From positions 13,052,001 to 13,116,000 of the forward strand of contig NC_091123.1 of NCBI RefSeq assembly GCF_040183065.1: a DNA stretch of 64,000 nucleotides. Reading direction: 5' to 3'. Source of the DNA: Periplaneta americana. Its lineage: Eukaryota > Arthropoda > Insecta > Blattodea > Blattidae. Of the stretch, positions 24,616 to 36,200 are shown piece by piece. The position numbers and the translations under genes were made by a program. Below the pieces are notes generated by a model. That model was not told the origin of the DNA. It saw nothing but the letters and a program-made list of their open reading frames with translations, and ran no database searches. Position 1 is the stretch's first letter, and every line of letters begins with the position of its first letter.

Positions 24616-25106
24616 ATAATTGATTAAATGGCAATCTTACTCGTGTTATTATGTAAGCATGTGTGGCTTACAGCTGTTTCGGTGTTACTTGACACCATCC
24701 TCAGAGCCTACTAGATCTCGGCGCTATCTCAACTTCGCTGCCTGTTGTGTGGGTGCGTTCGTGTGATGAAGAGTTGTGTCAAATAGTGTGTGTTCTGAAA
24801 TTGATCTGTGTGTTGAGAATTTGATTAGGGTGTGTTTTAGTGTGTCTGTATATTTCATATTGTTCTAGTGTGTTGAGTTTTTGGTTTTTGGGTTGTATGT
24901 GTAGGATTTCCATGTCTGTATTTATGTTATTGTATGTGTGGTTAGCATTAGTTATGTGTTCGGCATATGTAGATGTATTGTGTCCTCTGGTTATTGCTTT
25001 AATGTGTTCTTTGTATCGAGGATGGTGTCAAGTAACACCGAAACAGCTGTAAGCCACACATGCTTACATAATTAACACGACTAAGATCGCCATTTAATCA
25101 ATTATT
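24616..25106 (-). mobile_element. 5'-truncated Penelope-like element with inverted ends
   Basis: Nearly identical ~90-bp inverted repeats at 24616-24705 and 25015-25106 carry the motif order ctgagga - GGTGT hairpin - gaaac seen in Penelope-like pLTRs, which are known to hold hammerhead ribozyme motifs. Between them, on the minus strand, lies the C-terminal end of a GIY-YIG endonuclease frame. An inverted second pLTR copy at the truncated end is typical of these elements. Only about 490 bp remain of an original several kb. Confidence 0.78.
24724..25018 (-). pseudogene. Penelope-like element GIY-YIG C-terminal fragment
   Basis: The minus-strand frame begins RYKEHIKAITRGHN and continues through YAEHITNANHTY, MEILHIQ and LEQYEIYRH, the pattern of the C-terminal GIY-YIG endonuclease of Penelope-like elements. 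A one-base shift near 24785 is needed to continue to the final AAKLR-stop at 24724. The reverse transcriptase and catalytic GIY motif are absent, so it is a dead fragment. Confidence 0.75.
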
Positions 25107-25122
25107 TATATTCAAGTGTAAA

Positions 25123-25124
<2 letters not shown>

Positions 25125-25176
<52 letters not shown>

Positions 25177-25405
25177 GTTTATTTTGCCTGGCAGAGTTAA
25201 GGCCATGAGGCCTTCTCTTCCACTCAATCAGGTTTCAATAATATACATGAAGTACAAAATTAGATTACAAAACAACACAAAAGAAGATACCTTAGAAATT
25301 ACATAAAATATAGTAGAAAATTACAATAGTCAAGATCAGTTACATAACATAAAATTACACATAATCAAAATCAGTTACATAACATAAGGGGAATATACAC
25401 ACTCA

Positions 25406-25446
<41 letters not shown>
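25125..25446 (-). repeat. (GTA)n, LINE-type 3' tail and (AC)n
   Basis: 25125-25176 is a GTA/AGT trinucleotide run. 25177-25395 begins tttattttgcctggcagagttaaggcc…gaggccttctcttccac, the inverted form of the LINE tail at 51035-51095. It is followed by an (AC)n run from about 25410. It reads as a 5'-truncated LINE tail in antisense orientation with a microsatellite end. Confidence 0.6.
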
Positions 25447-25450
<4 letters not shown>

Positions 25451-25589
25451 AATTTATAAGACCTAAAATGCTCGAGATAAATTCGACGATTAATTCACTT
25501 CAGATATAGGCCTATTATACAGTTAATATACTAATAGGAGAATACATGTGGGTTACAAGACATAAAATGTTGATTAGCAAAGTCGTACT

Positions 25590-25677
25590 AAATGGCATAC
25601 AAATACAAATGATTAAGTAATCATTTGTATTTGTATGCCATTTATAAATGATTATTTAATCATTTGTATTTGTATGC
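25590..25677. repeat. perfect 26-bp palindrome plus a third arm
   Basis: 25590-25615 and 25618-25643 are perfect inverted repeats (aaatggcatacaaatacaaa…) around a 2-bp centre. A third partial arm (taatcatttgtatttgtatg) follows at 25657-25676. It could form a cruciform; no transposon hallmark was found. Confidence 0.85.
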
Positions 25678-25699
25678 GAAAGATTCAACATGAGCTAGT

Positions 25700-26272
25700 A
25701 TCTGAATCGAATCACTGCAGACTTCCCCATAACTCCCACTCCATCTTCCCCGGTTGAGACAGTAATGTTTTGGCATGATACGAGTAGACAGGAAGGTAAG
25801 CATTGCTCAGTGACGGATTGTATAAGGCAGACATCATAGCTTTTAAGAATTTTCGGCTCTCGCTGGTCACCTGAAATCCATCACTGATGCACAGTGCCTT
25901 ACTGTGCGTTTATAAGGCAGTGTAAGCGAAAAGGACATGGATGAGGGTTTCTGCGTTCCCTTTCACTGTCCCGTTGTGCTTAGGGCTGCTGTAGGGTCTA
26001 CATTTACTGCTGTCATGTTCCCGGCCTCAAATGAATGTGTGCTAACCTCTGCTATGCAAAACCCTTGCTGCTTCTCTTCATAGCAGTGAGAGAAGAAGCG
26101 AAATGTGTACCTATGAGAGAGGATTGCTAGAGCGAGCAGATGCCTGTCATATAACTGAAAACGACGACTACTGAAAGAGGAATGTTTACGAAGTTATCAA
26201 CTGATTCTGGTTTTTCTAATTCAGTTTACTGTTTTCAATTTATGTACTGATATTATAATTCGTCCATTATCA
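25700..26272. other. intergenic upstream of the permease gene, nothing recognised
   Basis: No ORF or repeat that I can name. Any promoter of the permease gene may lie in or beyond this region, but I see no clear TATA/Inr pair. Confidence 0.35.
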
Positions 26273-26284
26273 TTTAGGAATTGG

Positions 26285-26531
26285 GGTCCACACCTGTGAA
26301 GTAACGGCTAGCGCGTCTGGTCGCGAAACCAGGTGGTCCGGGTTCGATTCCCTGTCGGGACAAGTTACCTGGTTGAGGTTTTTTCCGGGGTTTTCCCTCA
26401 ACCCAATATAAGCAAATGCTGGGTAACTTTCGATGCTTGACCTCGGACCCATTTCACCGGCATTATCACCTTCATCTCATTCAGACGCTAAATAACCTAA
26501 GATGTTGATAAAGCGTCGTAAAATAACCTAC
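26285..26531 (+). mobile_element. tRNA-derived SINE, family A, copy 2
   Basis: Complete: tRNA-like head with B box gggttcgattccc, body ggttgaggttttttccgggg and tail gataaagcgtcgtaaaataacc. TSD tttaggaattgg (26273-26284) and tttaggagttgg (26532-26543), 11/12. It lies 84 bp upstream of the permease start codon, so it may affect promoter or 5' splice context. Confidence 0.93.
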
Positions 26532-26614
26532 TTTAGGAGTTGGAAAGGTGCACATTAATAAGACGCTTTCGATATAATATTTTCTTCAATCATTGCACAC
26601 CTCATGTTGCCAGG

Positions 26615-26756
26615 ATGAGCCTGGAAATGGAGGGCGAGACGTGGCCGCTGCTGGTGGACAACCCTGGTCTGTCGCTGCCCTTCGCGGCCCTGTGCATCGT
26701 GGACTTGTTCGGCGTGTTCCCGATCGTGGCTCTGCCCAGCCCCGTCATTGACTGTG
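26615..26756 (+). CDS. permease exon 1 (start codon to TM1)
   Basis: Encodes residues 1-47 and one base of 48: a polar start (MSLEMEGETW) and TM1 at about residues 20-42 (…CIVDLFGVFPIVALP). The ATG at 26615 is the best start seen; the frame is open upstream to 26540. The donor g|gtacgt is at 26757. The usual glycine-rich TM1 motif of the family is altered to FGVFPIVALP. Confidence 0.83.
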
Positions 26757-26965
26757 GTACGTATTGCGCAGACTCAGTGTTGCCATGGCTACTGAATCCG
26801 TGAAACATGCATCATAGGACCGTGGGGCAGTGTTGACAATTATTTCAAATTGTACGTAAAGTTAAAGCAACTAAGAGAACAGTGACCTGAATATTGCGAG
26901 AATGCGAGACTGCCTGTGGAGATATGGGAATTAAAACTGTCTGCTCATCCAGAGAAAGAAAGAAA

Positions 26966-27024
<59 letters not shown>

Positions 27025-27213
27025 GTAAATAAATAAGTAAGTAAATAAATAAATTAATAAGTATATAAATACATAAATAAATAAATAACTAAATAAATAA
27101 ATAAGTAAATAAGTAAGTAAGTAAATAAGTAAGTAAATAAATAAATAAGTAAATAAATAAATAAATATGTAAATAAGTAAATAGATAAGTAAATAAATAA
27201 ATAAGTAAATAAG

Positions 27214-27252
<39 letters not shown>

Positions 27253-30200
27253 GTAAATAAATAAATAACTAAAATCAGACTGCGACTGTATCGGAGACAC
27301 GGCCATGGGTTTTACGTAAATACGTCTGAACTAATTCGATAGATCTAGATGGATCTTTTATTTGACACCAAAATTAGCACACTAGCACATCAGAGTCGCG
27401 AGATATATTGCCCAGAAATTTTCTTCTACGCCCAAAATGGCCGCCAATCATCACGGGTCTCCACCTACGCCTCGCGCATGCGTGGTGTCAACTAAAAGTC
27501 ATTCTTGCATCGTAGTCGTATACCCGATCGAACGAGATCACATTTATTTCAATCGTGTTATTAGCCACCAAGTTACAGTGTCGGAATGGATCACCCTGTA
27601 AACATTACATCACGTTTTCCATCCTCGTACCCCATGTGTCGGTCTGATTTTAAAGACATATTCACATCAAAAGGAAACAGAAGAGGAAGAAGTTTGCAGA
27701 AGAAAAATCTGAGAATGAAGATGGTAACGATATGTGACCTTCTTAAAAAATTCAAAGACAATGTATTTTATGTTATATAATAAAGTTGAACATCTTGTTT
27801 TGGAAATACCTTAAAGACATAAATTAATGAGGTACATAAATGATTCCTTTTCGTTTTTATGGAAATACTTGTCATTGTTATAAGATGAAAACTTCAGCCA
27901 ATGCGATAATTTATTGCATGTATACAGGATGCGAATTAACGGGGGGGGGGATGAGGGGGGATTTCCTCCCTGTTCGAAAGTTATCCCCCTATCATAAATT
28001 CATATTAACATCTCTGTCAGGGATAACTTCTATCCCCCTCTCACAAAATATAATTGTATTGTTTTAATATGAGTATACTTTATATAAAGTAAGCAAAGAA
28101 AATAATATTGATGTATTATCATCACCAACAAGCTGACAACAATCAATAACTTAGGAATTACACACCTTATCTTAAGCCTGTTCATGGATATAATCATTAT
28201 TATAATCAAGATACAAGACAAGCAACTCAGTGCGACCAAGCGTTGAGCTGCATTGAATGAGAATAATAATAATTTTATGTATGGTATTCTCTATATAGGA
28301 TTCTATCCCCCCTCATCAGAAATCTTAATTGCCACCCTGCATGTATATGAACATGACTTAGCATCCGAAATCATTGATAAAATGATTTATTTAAAAGCAA
28401 TCCGCAAGGAAAACTTGAGAGGTAATCCTCCCATTCCCAAATTAGTAGGCATTTTAAATTTTGTGTTTACATATTTGTAAAATTTTGAATTTTTTGAGTC
28501 CACACCTGTGGAGCAACGGTCAGCGAGTCTGACTGCAAAACCAGGTGGCCCAGGTTCAAATCCCGGTCGGGACAAGTTACCTGGTTGAGGTTTCTTCCGG
28601 GGTTTTCCCTCAACCCAATATGAGCAAATGCTAGGTAACTATCGGTGCTGGACCTTCAAATCATTCAGGTGATAAATAACCTGAGATGTTGATACAGCGT
28701 CGTAAAATAACCCACTAAATAATTGAATTTTATGTTTATGCCCTCTCAGATGTATTTAAAAACAAGACATAAAAATTATTTGCCACTTAAGTCTTCAACT
28801 CAAGTTTTCTCAAAACTACTTTTTCTGACTCACGCCCTTCTTGCATCCAAATAATCAATTGTGCATAAATAAGTGTTTGATCTTAATTTATTATTAGGGA
28901 GCGGATTTTTATGTGCTAAAAAATTTAAATATATTTATTTTTTTATGTGCTAAAAAGTACGAAAATATTTGCTAAAAATAAAAAAATATATATATTTTTT
29001 TAAAATATGACAAAAATACCTTACTTAGCTTGAAAAAAAAATGTTACTAGGTACTCATCAATCATACTTGAGTATCAGTTGCTAGTAGTTGTCCGAGAAT
29101 TGCAGTGAACAACAAAGGTCATTTCCAAATTCTCCATCACAAATGCATGCCCATTATCTCTGAACAACGACTTATACTGTGAAAACGATCTTTCCACATC
29201 ACAGGACGTCAGACGTGCATATTTAAAGAGAGGAATGTTACAAACACCTACACCGTCAATTTCACCTACAGGCACACCCTCCAATACTTGAGCAACTTTA
29301 CACATTTTTTATATCCACTGTTTTGCCGTGAATGCACACGTGAAGCAGCGGCAATGTGCTTGTTTCCAGACAAATGTTGGGTTACCTGAGAGCTCTGATC
29401 TGCACTTACTGATTTACCACATGGTTGGCAAAATAACACTTTTCCGTTGGTAGTAAAAATCTTTTTAAATTCATCTACATATTGCTGTAGACGCGATCTT
29501 AAACTCGATTTGATTTTAGGCAACTTAAGAGGCTAATATACACACGTCTTAACGTAAAAAAATGTTTCTAGCTACTGACTGACAATGTCGGAGAAAAGCT
29601 TCCTATAGCGACGCCACCACGTCTACACTACGCAGCTCATGGTTATGGTCCGATAACGGGGAATCACAACAAGATGTATTTCCTCACTTCATAGGCATGA
29701 ACGAGAGATTTGTTTAAATTAAATAATGTTTATACCCGAGCTCTTATCCGTTGTGATCACAAACAAAGCGCGGGATGAAATCATCTTCAGCAACAATAAA
29801 CATTCCTAATTATGTGTTGCAAAATCTCTCCTTCTTGTCCATGTTAATTTATTCTCATATAATAACACTGATATATACCTAGCAGTTCTCAGAACTTGAG
29901 GCGATACTATTACAAAAATGGATCACGGATACACCACACAGCCCATAGAAACACGAAGCAACCAAGAATTCTTAAAAAGGTAACGTATTTCTGAGTGATA
30001 TAATTGATTTAGTTTTAAAATATTTAAAAGTTCTTGTAAAAAAATTATTTAAGTAAAAAAACTCCAAGATTTATGTGTTTATAATAGATTTCCTGAAAAT
30101 ATGTATTTACATAAATTTTTTGTGAAAATATGTGTAATAAAATTCGGGTTTTAAACCTGAAACTTGACATTCGGAATTTTTAACTTTGTTAATTCTGTTT

Positions 30201-33200
30201 TATCACACGTAAGAAAAATATTTAATTACATAGGAATCCGCTCATATATTATAGTGTTGCCACTAATATTTGAATGACCCAAGAAATGGATTCAGAACAC
30301 CTCAAAATCTGTGCTTCAGTGGCTGGCCATGATAATATCTTTGAAAAATACTGGAGTGCAAGAGGTCAAATGACTTTATTGTCAAACACATGACATTAGA
30401 AAACAACAACATATTTGAATGACTCTTGTATAAAGCCATCTAGCCTGATGATGTTAACTTCTAGTTAAAGAATATTACAATGCTTACCTATAGTGTGTTA
30501 TACTGTTGTTGTCATTGTTGTCAGGGTGGGGTGGTATCCCTCTGGCACTGGTTGTGTTCGGCCTGCAGGTCTACACGGCAATACTGCTGGGACGCTGCTG
30601 GATCATCGCAGAATGCATTGACCCCCGGATTGTATCCAAGAACAGGCAAGTAACATTTCAGAGATCTCTCCTTCACAGACTGGCAGGTGTATTTGCAGCA
30701 ACTAGCTTGATGAAGAACCAGGATCTGAACTGTTGAATACAGCTCCTGGAAAGATAGACAGAGTTAGGGAGGCGGATAGGTAGCTAAATATGTGGAATCG
30801 GTATATGAGTGATGAATAGATACCGGTATGCGCTTGATTAAGGAATTCCAAGACGTTTCGTTGAAACTATTCAGAGAGTATAATATGAATACTTTATCTT
30901 CCTGAGTCCTAAGAGTATAGTATACTACACCATACTTCATACATGATTATGATATAAGATGTACGTGCAGAGGCCTGAAGTATAGTATAATATACCTGCA
31001 TTTGTGCCCTAACTGTAACCTGCAGAATTTTTTCAGCATTTTTCCTCATGTCAATGACTTTTTTTTTTAAGTGTAGAATTATATTGAACTTTAAAAATAA
31101 AGCAACAAATATCTGAGGAGCATATGGCCTTACTGAAGGTTACAGAGAGATTATTAAGGACTGAAACGATGTATGACTTGAGGCTTTCCCGGCGTTTGAT
31201 GTAGAATAACTCTTCTCGGGTTCTCAGCCAGGTGAGTTGGACTTGTCCCTGAAGAAGATGGCAGAGCTAGCCGTCGAAAGCTTGGAAGCTAATCTCCAAC
31301 TCACCTGGCTGAGAACCCGAGAAGAGTTATTCGACTGAAACGATGTTTTCCATTGTCACCAGTTTTATTTAATTTGTACTTTGATTCATTAATCAGATTA
31401 AAATTTATGACTTCACCAACAGGGTGAATAAACATGAGTATAATATCAGACATACCATATTGCAGACTATCTAAAGTTAAATTCAGTCCTTATATAAGAT
31501 GTTACCACAGGAAATGTCACTAGATAAATTCAAAATAAAAGTGAAAAAGTGGCTGCTTAGAAACCCGTCCTATTCTTTGCAAGAATATTTTGAAATCAAG
31601 CTCAGATTTTTTAGATTTCTTTCTCTAATTTTTATTATTATTTTTTAATATATGAGGAGTTTCTCATAAATTATTACTAAGTTAATTCTTGTCTTACTAT
31701 ATGTAAACAGAGAGTATCATTAATATTGTGATCTTTTTATTTGTAACAATGTAATTTATTCGCCACAATAATTCCTTTCTACAATCCACCTTAAACGCTC
31801 TCGTCAACAATTGGATCTTCACTCAACACAGTATTCGTTATAGCACTCTACCGACGACAATGACAGTTTACTTGGATTATTACGCACAACAATGAACTGT
31901 TAATCTTAACTAATATTTACAAAGCACTATTTACAAATCAGAACTACCAGTTCTCAGTTCACAGTTCTTCTATCTCAGTCACTCGAGTTCACGGTATCTC
32001 GAACCACAGACCTTCAGAGACAGTTCACTGTACTCGAACTCGGGTCCCTCCAACTGCGGTCCACTGCACTCGAACTCAGGTCCCTCCAACTGCGGTCCAC
32101 TGCACTCGAACTCAGGCCTTCGGATGCTGACGCAGATGCGGACGCACACTCGAGTCGAACTCCGGCTGGCTTTCTCACTGACTGAATAACTGAAAACTCT
32201 GAAGACTCTGTCTAGTTCGCTGGCGCCTGCTCTTTTATAGCAAAATCATAGTTGCGAGAACCTTCTACAGGTGTGTAGAGAATTATCTCAATATCTCTAC
32301 ATCGACAGACGTCTGGAATAATCGGGAAGGTCGTTCCACATCCACTGCGTAGCAGCTGCGCGCGCAGACTCGTCGCGTGACGTAATACACCCTCTCTCCC
32401 TTCTCTCCACCGCGCGACGTCACTCAATGTTCCGTGGAGCCCGTGCGATCTGCTTTCTTGCGGGACGCTGGTCGTGAGTTCGATTCTCACGTCGCTGTCA
32501 CATTGCCCCCTCCTTAGGACTGCTCGTCCCGGGCAGTCCCTTGGTAGGCTGCTAATCGGTCCAACGTTTGGGGTCCTCCGGCTGCTCCCTCCTTATGGTG
32601 GCGCCACCCCATCCTTGGCTTGGCTGGGCAGCGATACTCGTACTGCGTGGGCGCCATCTTGCTTTTCCCCTTGGCCCTCCAAGGAGAGCTCGCTGGCCAC
32701 GGGTTGGTCCTCGGCGTCCATCAGGAACACTTCATCCTGACCAAGACGGAGTATACGGCGCCGGACGTCCACCGTCGCATCGAGTAACCGCATGGCGTCG
32801 AGTCCCAGGACGACGTCCTCGGTGATGTTGGCGACGAACACCCACATCTCCAGTTTCCTCTTCCCCAAGGTCAGGTCCAGGAAGACCTCTCTCTGGATGG
32901 GCAAGCTCTCGCCTGAAGCAGTCCGTAGCTCGTATTGGCGCAGCGGCGTCCTCCCAGGTAGGCCCCGCACGACGTCTGGTCTGGCGATAGTGAGCATCGC
33001 CCCGGTGTCCACCAATACTCTGCATGGATGGCCTCTTATCCGTCCTTCAGCAATCAGCCCATCGTCGCATCTTCTGTCGACCGGTTTCAGGACGAGCCGA
33101 GGGGACGGTGATGATGGCGCCGACGTGCTCCTCCTAGCATCGGCCCCCTCTCTCTCCTGACTGTTGCCAGGTCGGTCGCAACCCCTCCGCAGGTGCCCAG

Positions 33201-36200
33201 GTTTACCGCAGGACCAGCAGGTGGGCACCCGTCGTCTCCGTTGCTCAGGCGACTGTTGGTTTCTCTCGGTGTCAGCCACCTCTCTCTCCTGCCGGTGGCC
33301 GGAGCGGTCGCAGTCCCTCCTTAGGTGTCCCGGTCTCCCGCAGGACCAGCAGTTGGGCGTCCGTCGTCTCCGCCGCTCCGTTGACTGTTGGCGCTCCTCG
33401 ACGTCGGCCACCTCTCTCTCCTGCCTGTGACCGGATCGGTCACAGTCCCTTCTCAGGTGTCCCGGTCTGCCGCAGGACCAGCAGGTGGGCGCCCGTCGTC
33501 TCCGCCGCTCCGTTGACTGCTGGCGCTCCTCGACGTCGGCCACCTCTCTCTCCTGCCTGTGGCCGGATTGGTCACAGTCCCTTCTCAAGTGTCCCGGTTT
33601 GCCACAGGACCAGCAGGTGGGCGCCCGTCGTCTCCGCCGCTCCGTTGACTGCCGCTCAGGTGGCTTCGGTTGGCGCCCCCCAGCATCCGTCGCCGTGACG
33701 CTCCTGATCCAGTGCGGTGCTGAGACTCCCGCCGCCGACTTGGCCGCCTCCATCCTGAGGGCCGCCGCCAGAGCTGCGTTGATGGTGCGATGCTCTGCCA
33801 AGAGTAGCTGTTGCTTTATTTCCGGGTCTCGAACTCCGCTGCCGAAGGTGTAGGCCGCCTCTCCAGCGATGAAGTCATTAGGTAGGCCCCTGAGCGCCTT
33901 ATGGGCCAGTTGTTCCACCGCCATCGCGAATTCTTGCAGGGACTCGCCTGACTGTTGGACCCTCGTTTTTAGTTGGGTCCTAAATGCTGCAGCAAGTTGA
34001 TGGTCACCATAACATCCCTCCAAGGCCGCCATTATCTCAGCGGCTGTCCCGTCTTCTGGAACGCTGTGAAGAATCTCCGACGCCTGTCCCTGAAGCGCAG
34101 CCAGCAGCTGAGTGGTTTTCTCTGCTGGCGTCCACCCATTGTGCTCTGCGATGGCCTCGAACTGGCGACGGAATATCGCCCAAGACGTCGTACCGTCGAA
34201 CTTTGGCGTCTTGACGTTGTGATGTCTGGCTGAGGGCGATGGTTCCACATGGCCACTACATGAGGTCCTCAATTCTGACGTCGATCTTTCCACGGCCCGT
34301 TGAACTTCCTCGGCAATTATCTGTTTCTGTTCTCTAGCCTGGCGATCCACCAACGCGAGGATGTGCTTGTTTTCTACAGCATGTTGGTCCATCAGCACAC
34401 ACGTTTCCTCTTGACGACGCTCGAGATCGCGGATTTTTCCGTCGAAATGGTCTACATCCTGTCTCAACTCGGCTACTGTCTCGTTTATAGTTGTTAAATT
34501 CTGGTTTAATTTATCCAGATCGGCCTTAAGTTCGTCTTTCACAATGGCGACAATTCCATCTACGTGGGCCGAAACACTTTCGATTTGTGTAGTGACGTCA
34601 TCTTTCACTCCGCTTATGTCGCCTTTCACTCCGCTTATGTCGCCTTTCACTTCACTTATGTCACTTTTCATCTCCGTTTTCACTTCACTTATATCGTTCT
34701 TGACCTCACTGATGTGCTTGTTCATGTCGTTCATGTCGTCTTTCATTTCTGCTTTTACGTCACTTATGTCCTTTTTCATTTCAGCTTTCATTTCCGCGAT
34801 GGCTTGCAGGATCTGCTGTAGGTTCTCCATTGTCGATAATGTCCCGATTCTGACACCAGTGTGATCTTTTTATTTGTAACAATGTAATTTATTCGCCACA
34901 ATAATTCCTTTCTACAATCCACCTTAAACGCTCTCGTCAACAATTGGATCTTCACTCAACACAGTATTCGTTATAGCACTCTACCGACGACAATGACAGT
35001 TTACTTGGATTATTACGCACAACAATGAACTGTTAATCTTAACTAATATTTACAAAGCACTATTTACAAATCAGAACTACCAGTTCTCAGTTCACAGTTC
35101 TTCTATCTCAGTCACTCGAGTTCACGGTATCTCGAACCACAGACCTTCAGAGACAGTTCACTGTACTCGAACTCGGGTCCCTCCAACTGCGGTCCACTGC
35201 ACTCGAACTCAGGTCCCTCCAACTGCGGTCCACTGCACTCGAACTCAGGCCTTCGGATGCTGACGCAGATGCGGACGCACACTCGAGTCGAACTCCGGCT
35301 GGCTTTCTCACTGACTGAATAACTGAAAACTCTGAAGACTCTGTCTAGTTCGCTGGCGCCTGCTCTTTTATAGCAAAATCATAGTTGCGAGAACCTTCTA
35401 CAGGTGTGTAGAGAATTATCTCAATATCTCTACATCGACAGACGTCTGGAATAATCGGGAAGGTCGTTCCACATCCACTGCGTAGCAGCTGCGCGCGCAG
35501 ACTCGTCGCGTGACGTAATACACCCTCTCTCCCTTCTCTCCACCGCGCGACGTCACTCAATGTTCCGTGGAGCCCGTGCGATCTGCTTTCTTGCGGGACG
35601 CTGGTCGTGAGTTCGATTCTCACGTCGCTGTCACAATATTATTGTGATCAGTGTGTTCTAATTTTCATCTCAATGATATAGGTCTGCTTTTGATTATCTT
35701 GACTCTTGATTGTAAACTATTAAGAGTATTTGGGATCAGTTTGTTTTGTCTTTAGTGATGTATGTAATGTAATATTTTATATTTTAGCACGATATACATT
35801 ATACGATTAAAAAAAGAAATGAAGATATTATGTTTGGAATTGAGAATGCCAAAATTCATAGGTACTAGCCTACATAATTATTGTTGTTGTTATCTAATGC
35901 TGAGTTCTTGGCGATAAACCCAGTACCGGTAACTATTTTGCTGTCCAATATTTCTCACAAACAATGGGTTTAGAGGAAAGGGCTGGACATTGCTGAATAT
36001 GATTCTGATCCATTTCTTTCTGAAGACTGCACAATGGACAAAGGGGTGAAGAAAAAAATTCCAATGCTGTTCAAGTGTTTTGACAAACAGTCAATAACAG
36101 TGAGTAATTGAAAGGATGCAACTGGACTTTTCCTTGTATACTCAAGAATTATATTTTGTTGTACAATGAGATATTCTCCTCTTTCATTACTTGAAATTTC

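Larger units (their letters stand above)
31727..35635 (-). mobile_element. gag-protease LTR retrotransposon lacking pol, recent insertion
   Basis: A complete element on the minus strand: 776-bp LTRs (31727-32502 and 34860-35635), TG…CA ends, 4-bp TSD atat on both sides, an 18-bp primer-binding site and a polypurine tract. The internal region is only about 2.36 kb and encodes one gag-protease ORF; reverse transcriptase, RNase H and integrase are absent. The two LTRs show no difference that I can see by eye, so insertion was recent, and trans-mobilisation by an autonomous Gypsy-type relative is likely. It lies antisense in intron 2 of the permease gene. Confidence 0.92.

Noticed and set aside
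26270-26452. Minus-strand ORF with SSIESYPAFAYIGLRENPGK
   Set aside because: Antisense reading of SINE family A. Similar ORFs occur at other copies (28387-28575, 61639-61860), so it marks the repeat, not a protein.
26845-27306. 153-codon ORF of I/L/F/Y repeats
   Set aside because: Translation of the (TTTA)n microsatellite.
27586-27780. 64-codon ORF MDHPVNITSRF…
   Set aside because: No motif, no splice context, inside intron 1. Kept as unexplained, not a gene.
32212-32490. 92-codon minus-strand ORF, repeated at 35345-35623
   Set aside because: Lies wholly inside the LTRs and is present twice because the LTRs are identical; no domain.
32792-33853. Several 85-122-codon plus-strand ORFs
   Set aside because: Shadows of the GC-rich gag-protease ORF on the minus strand.
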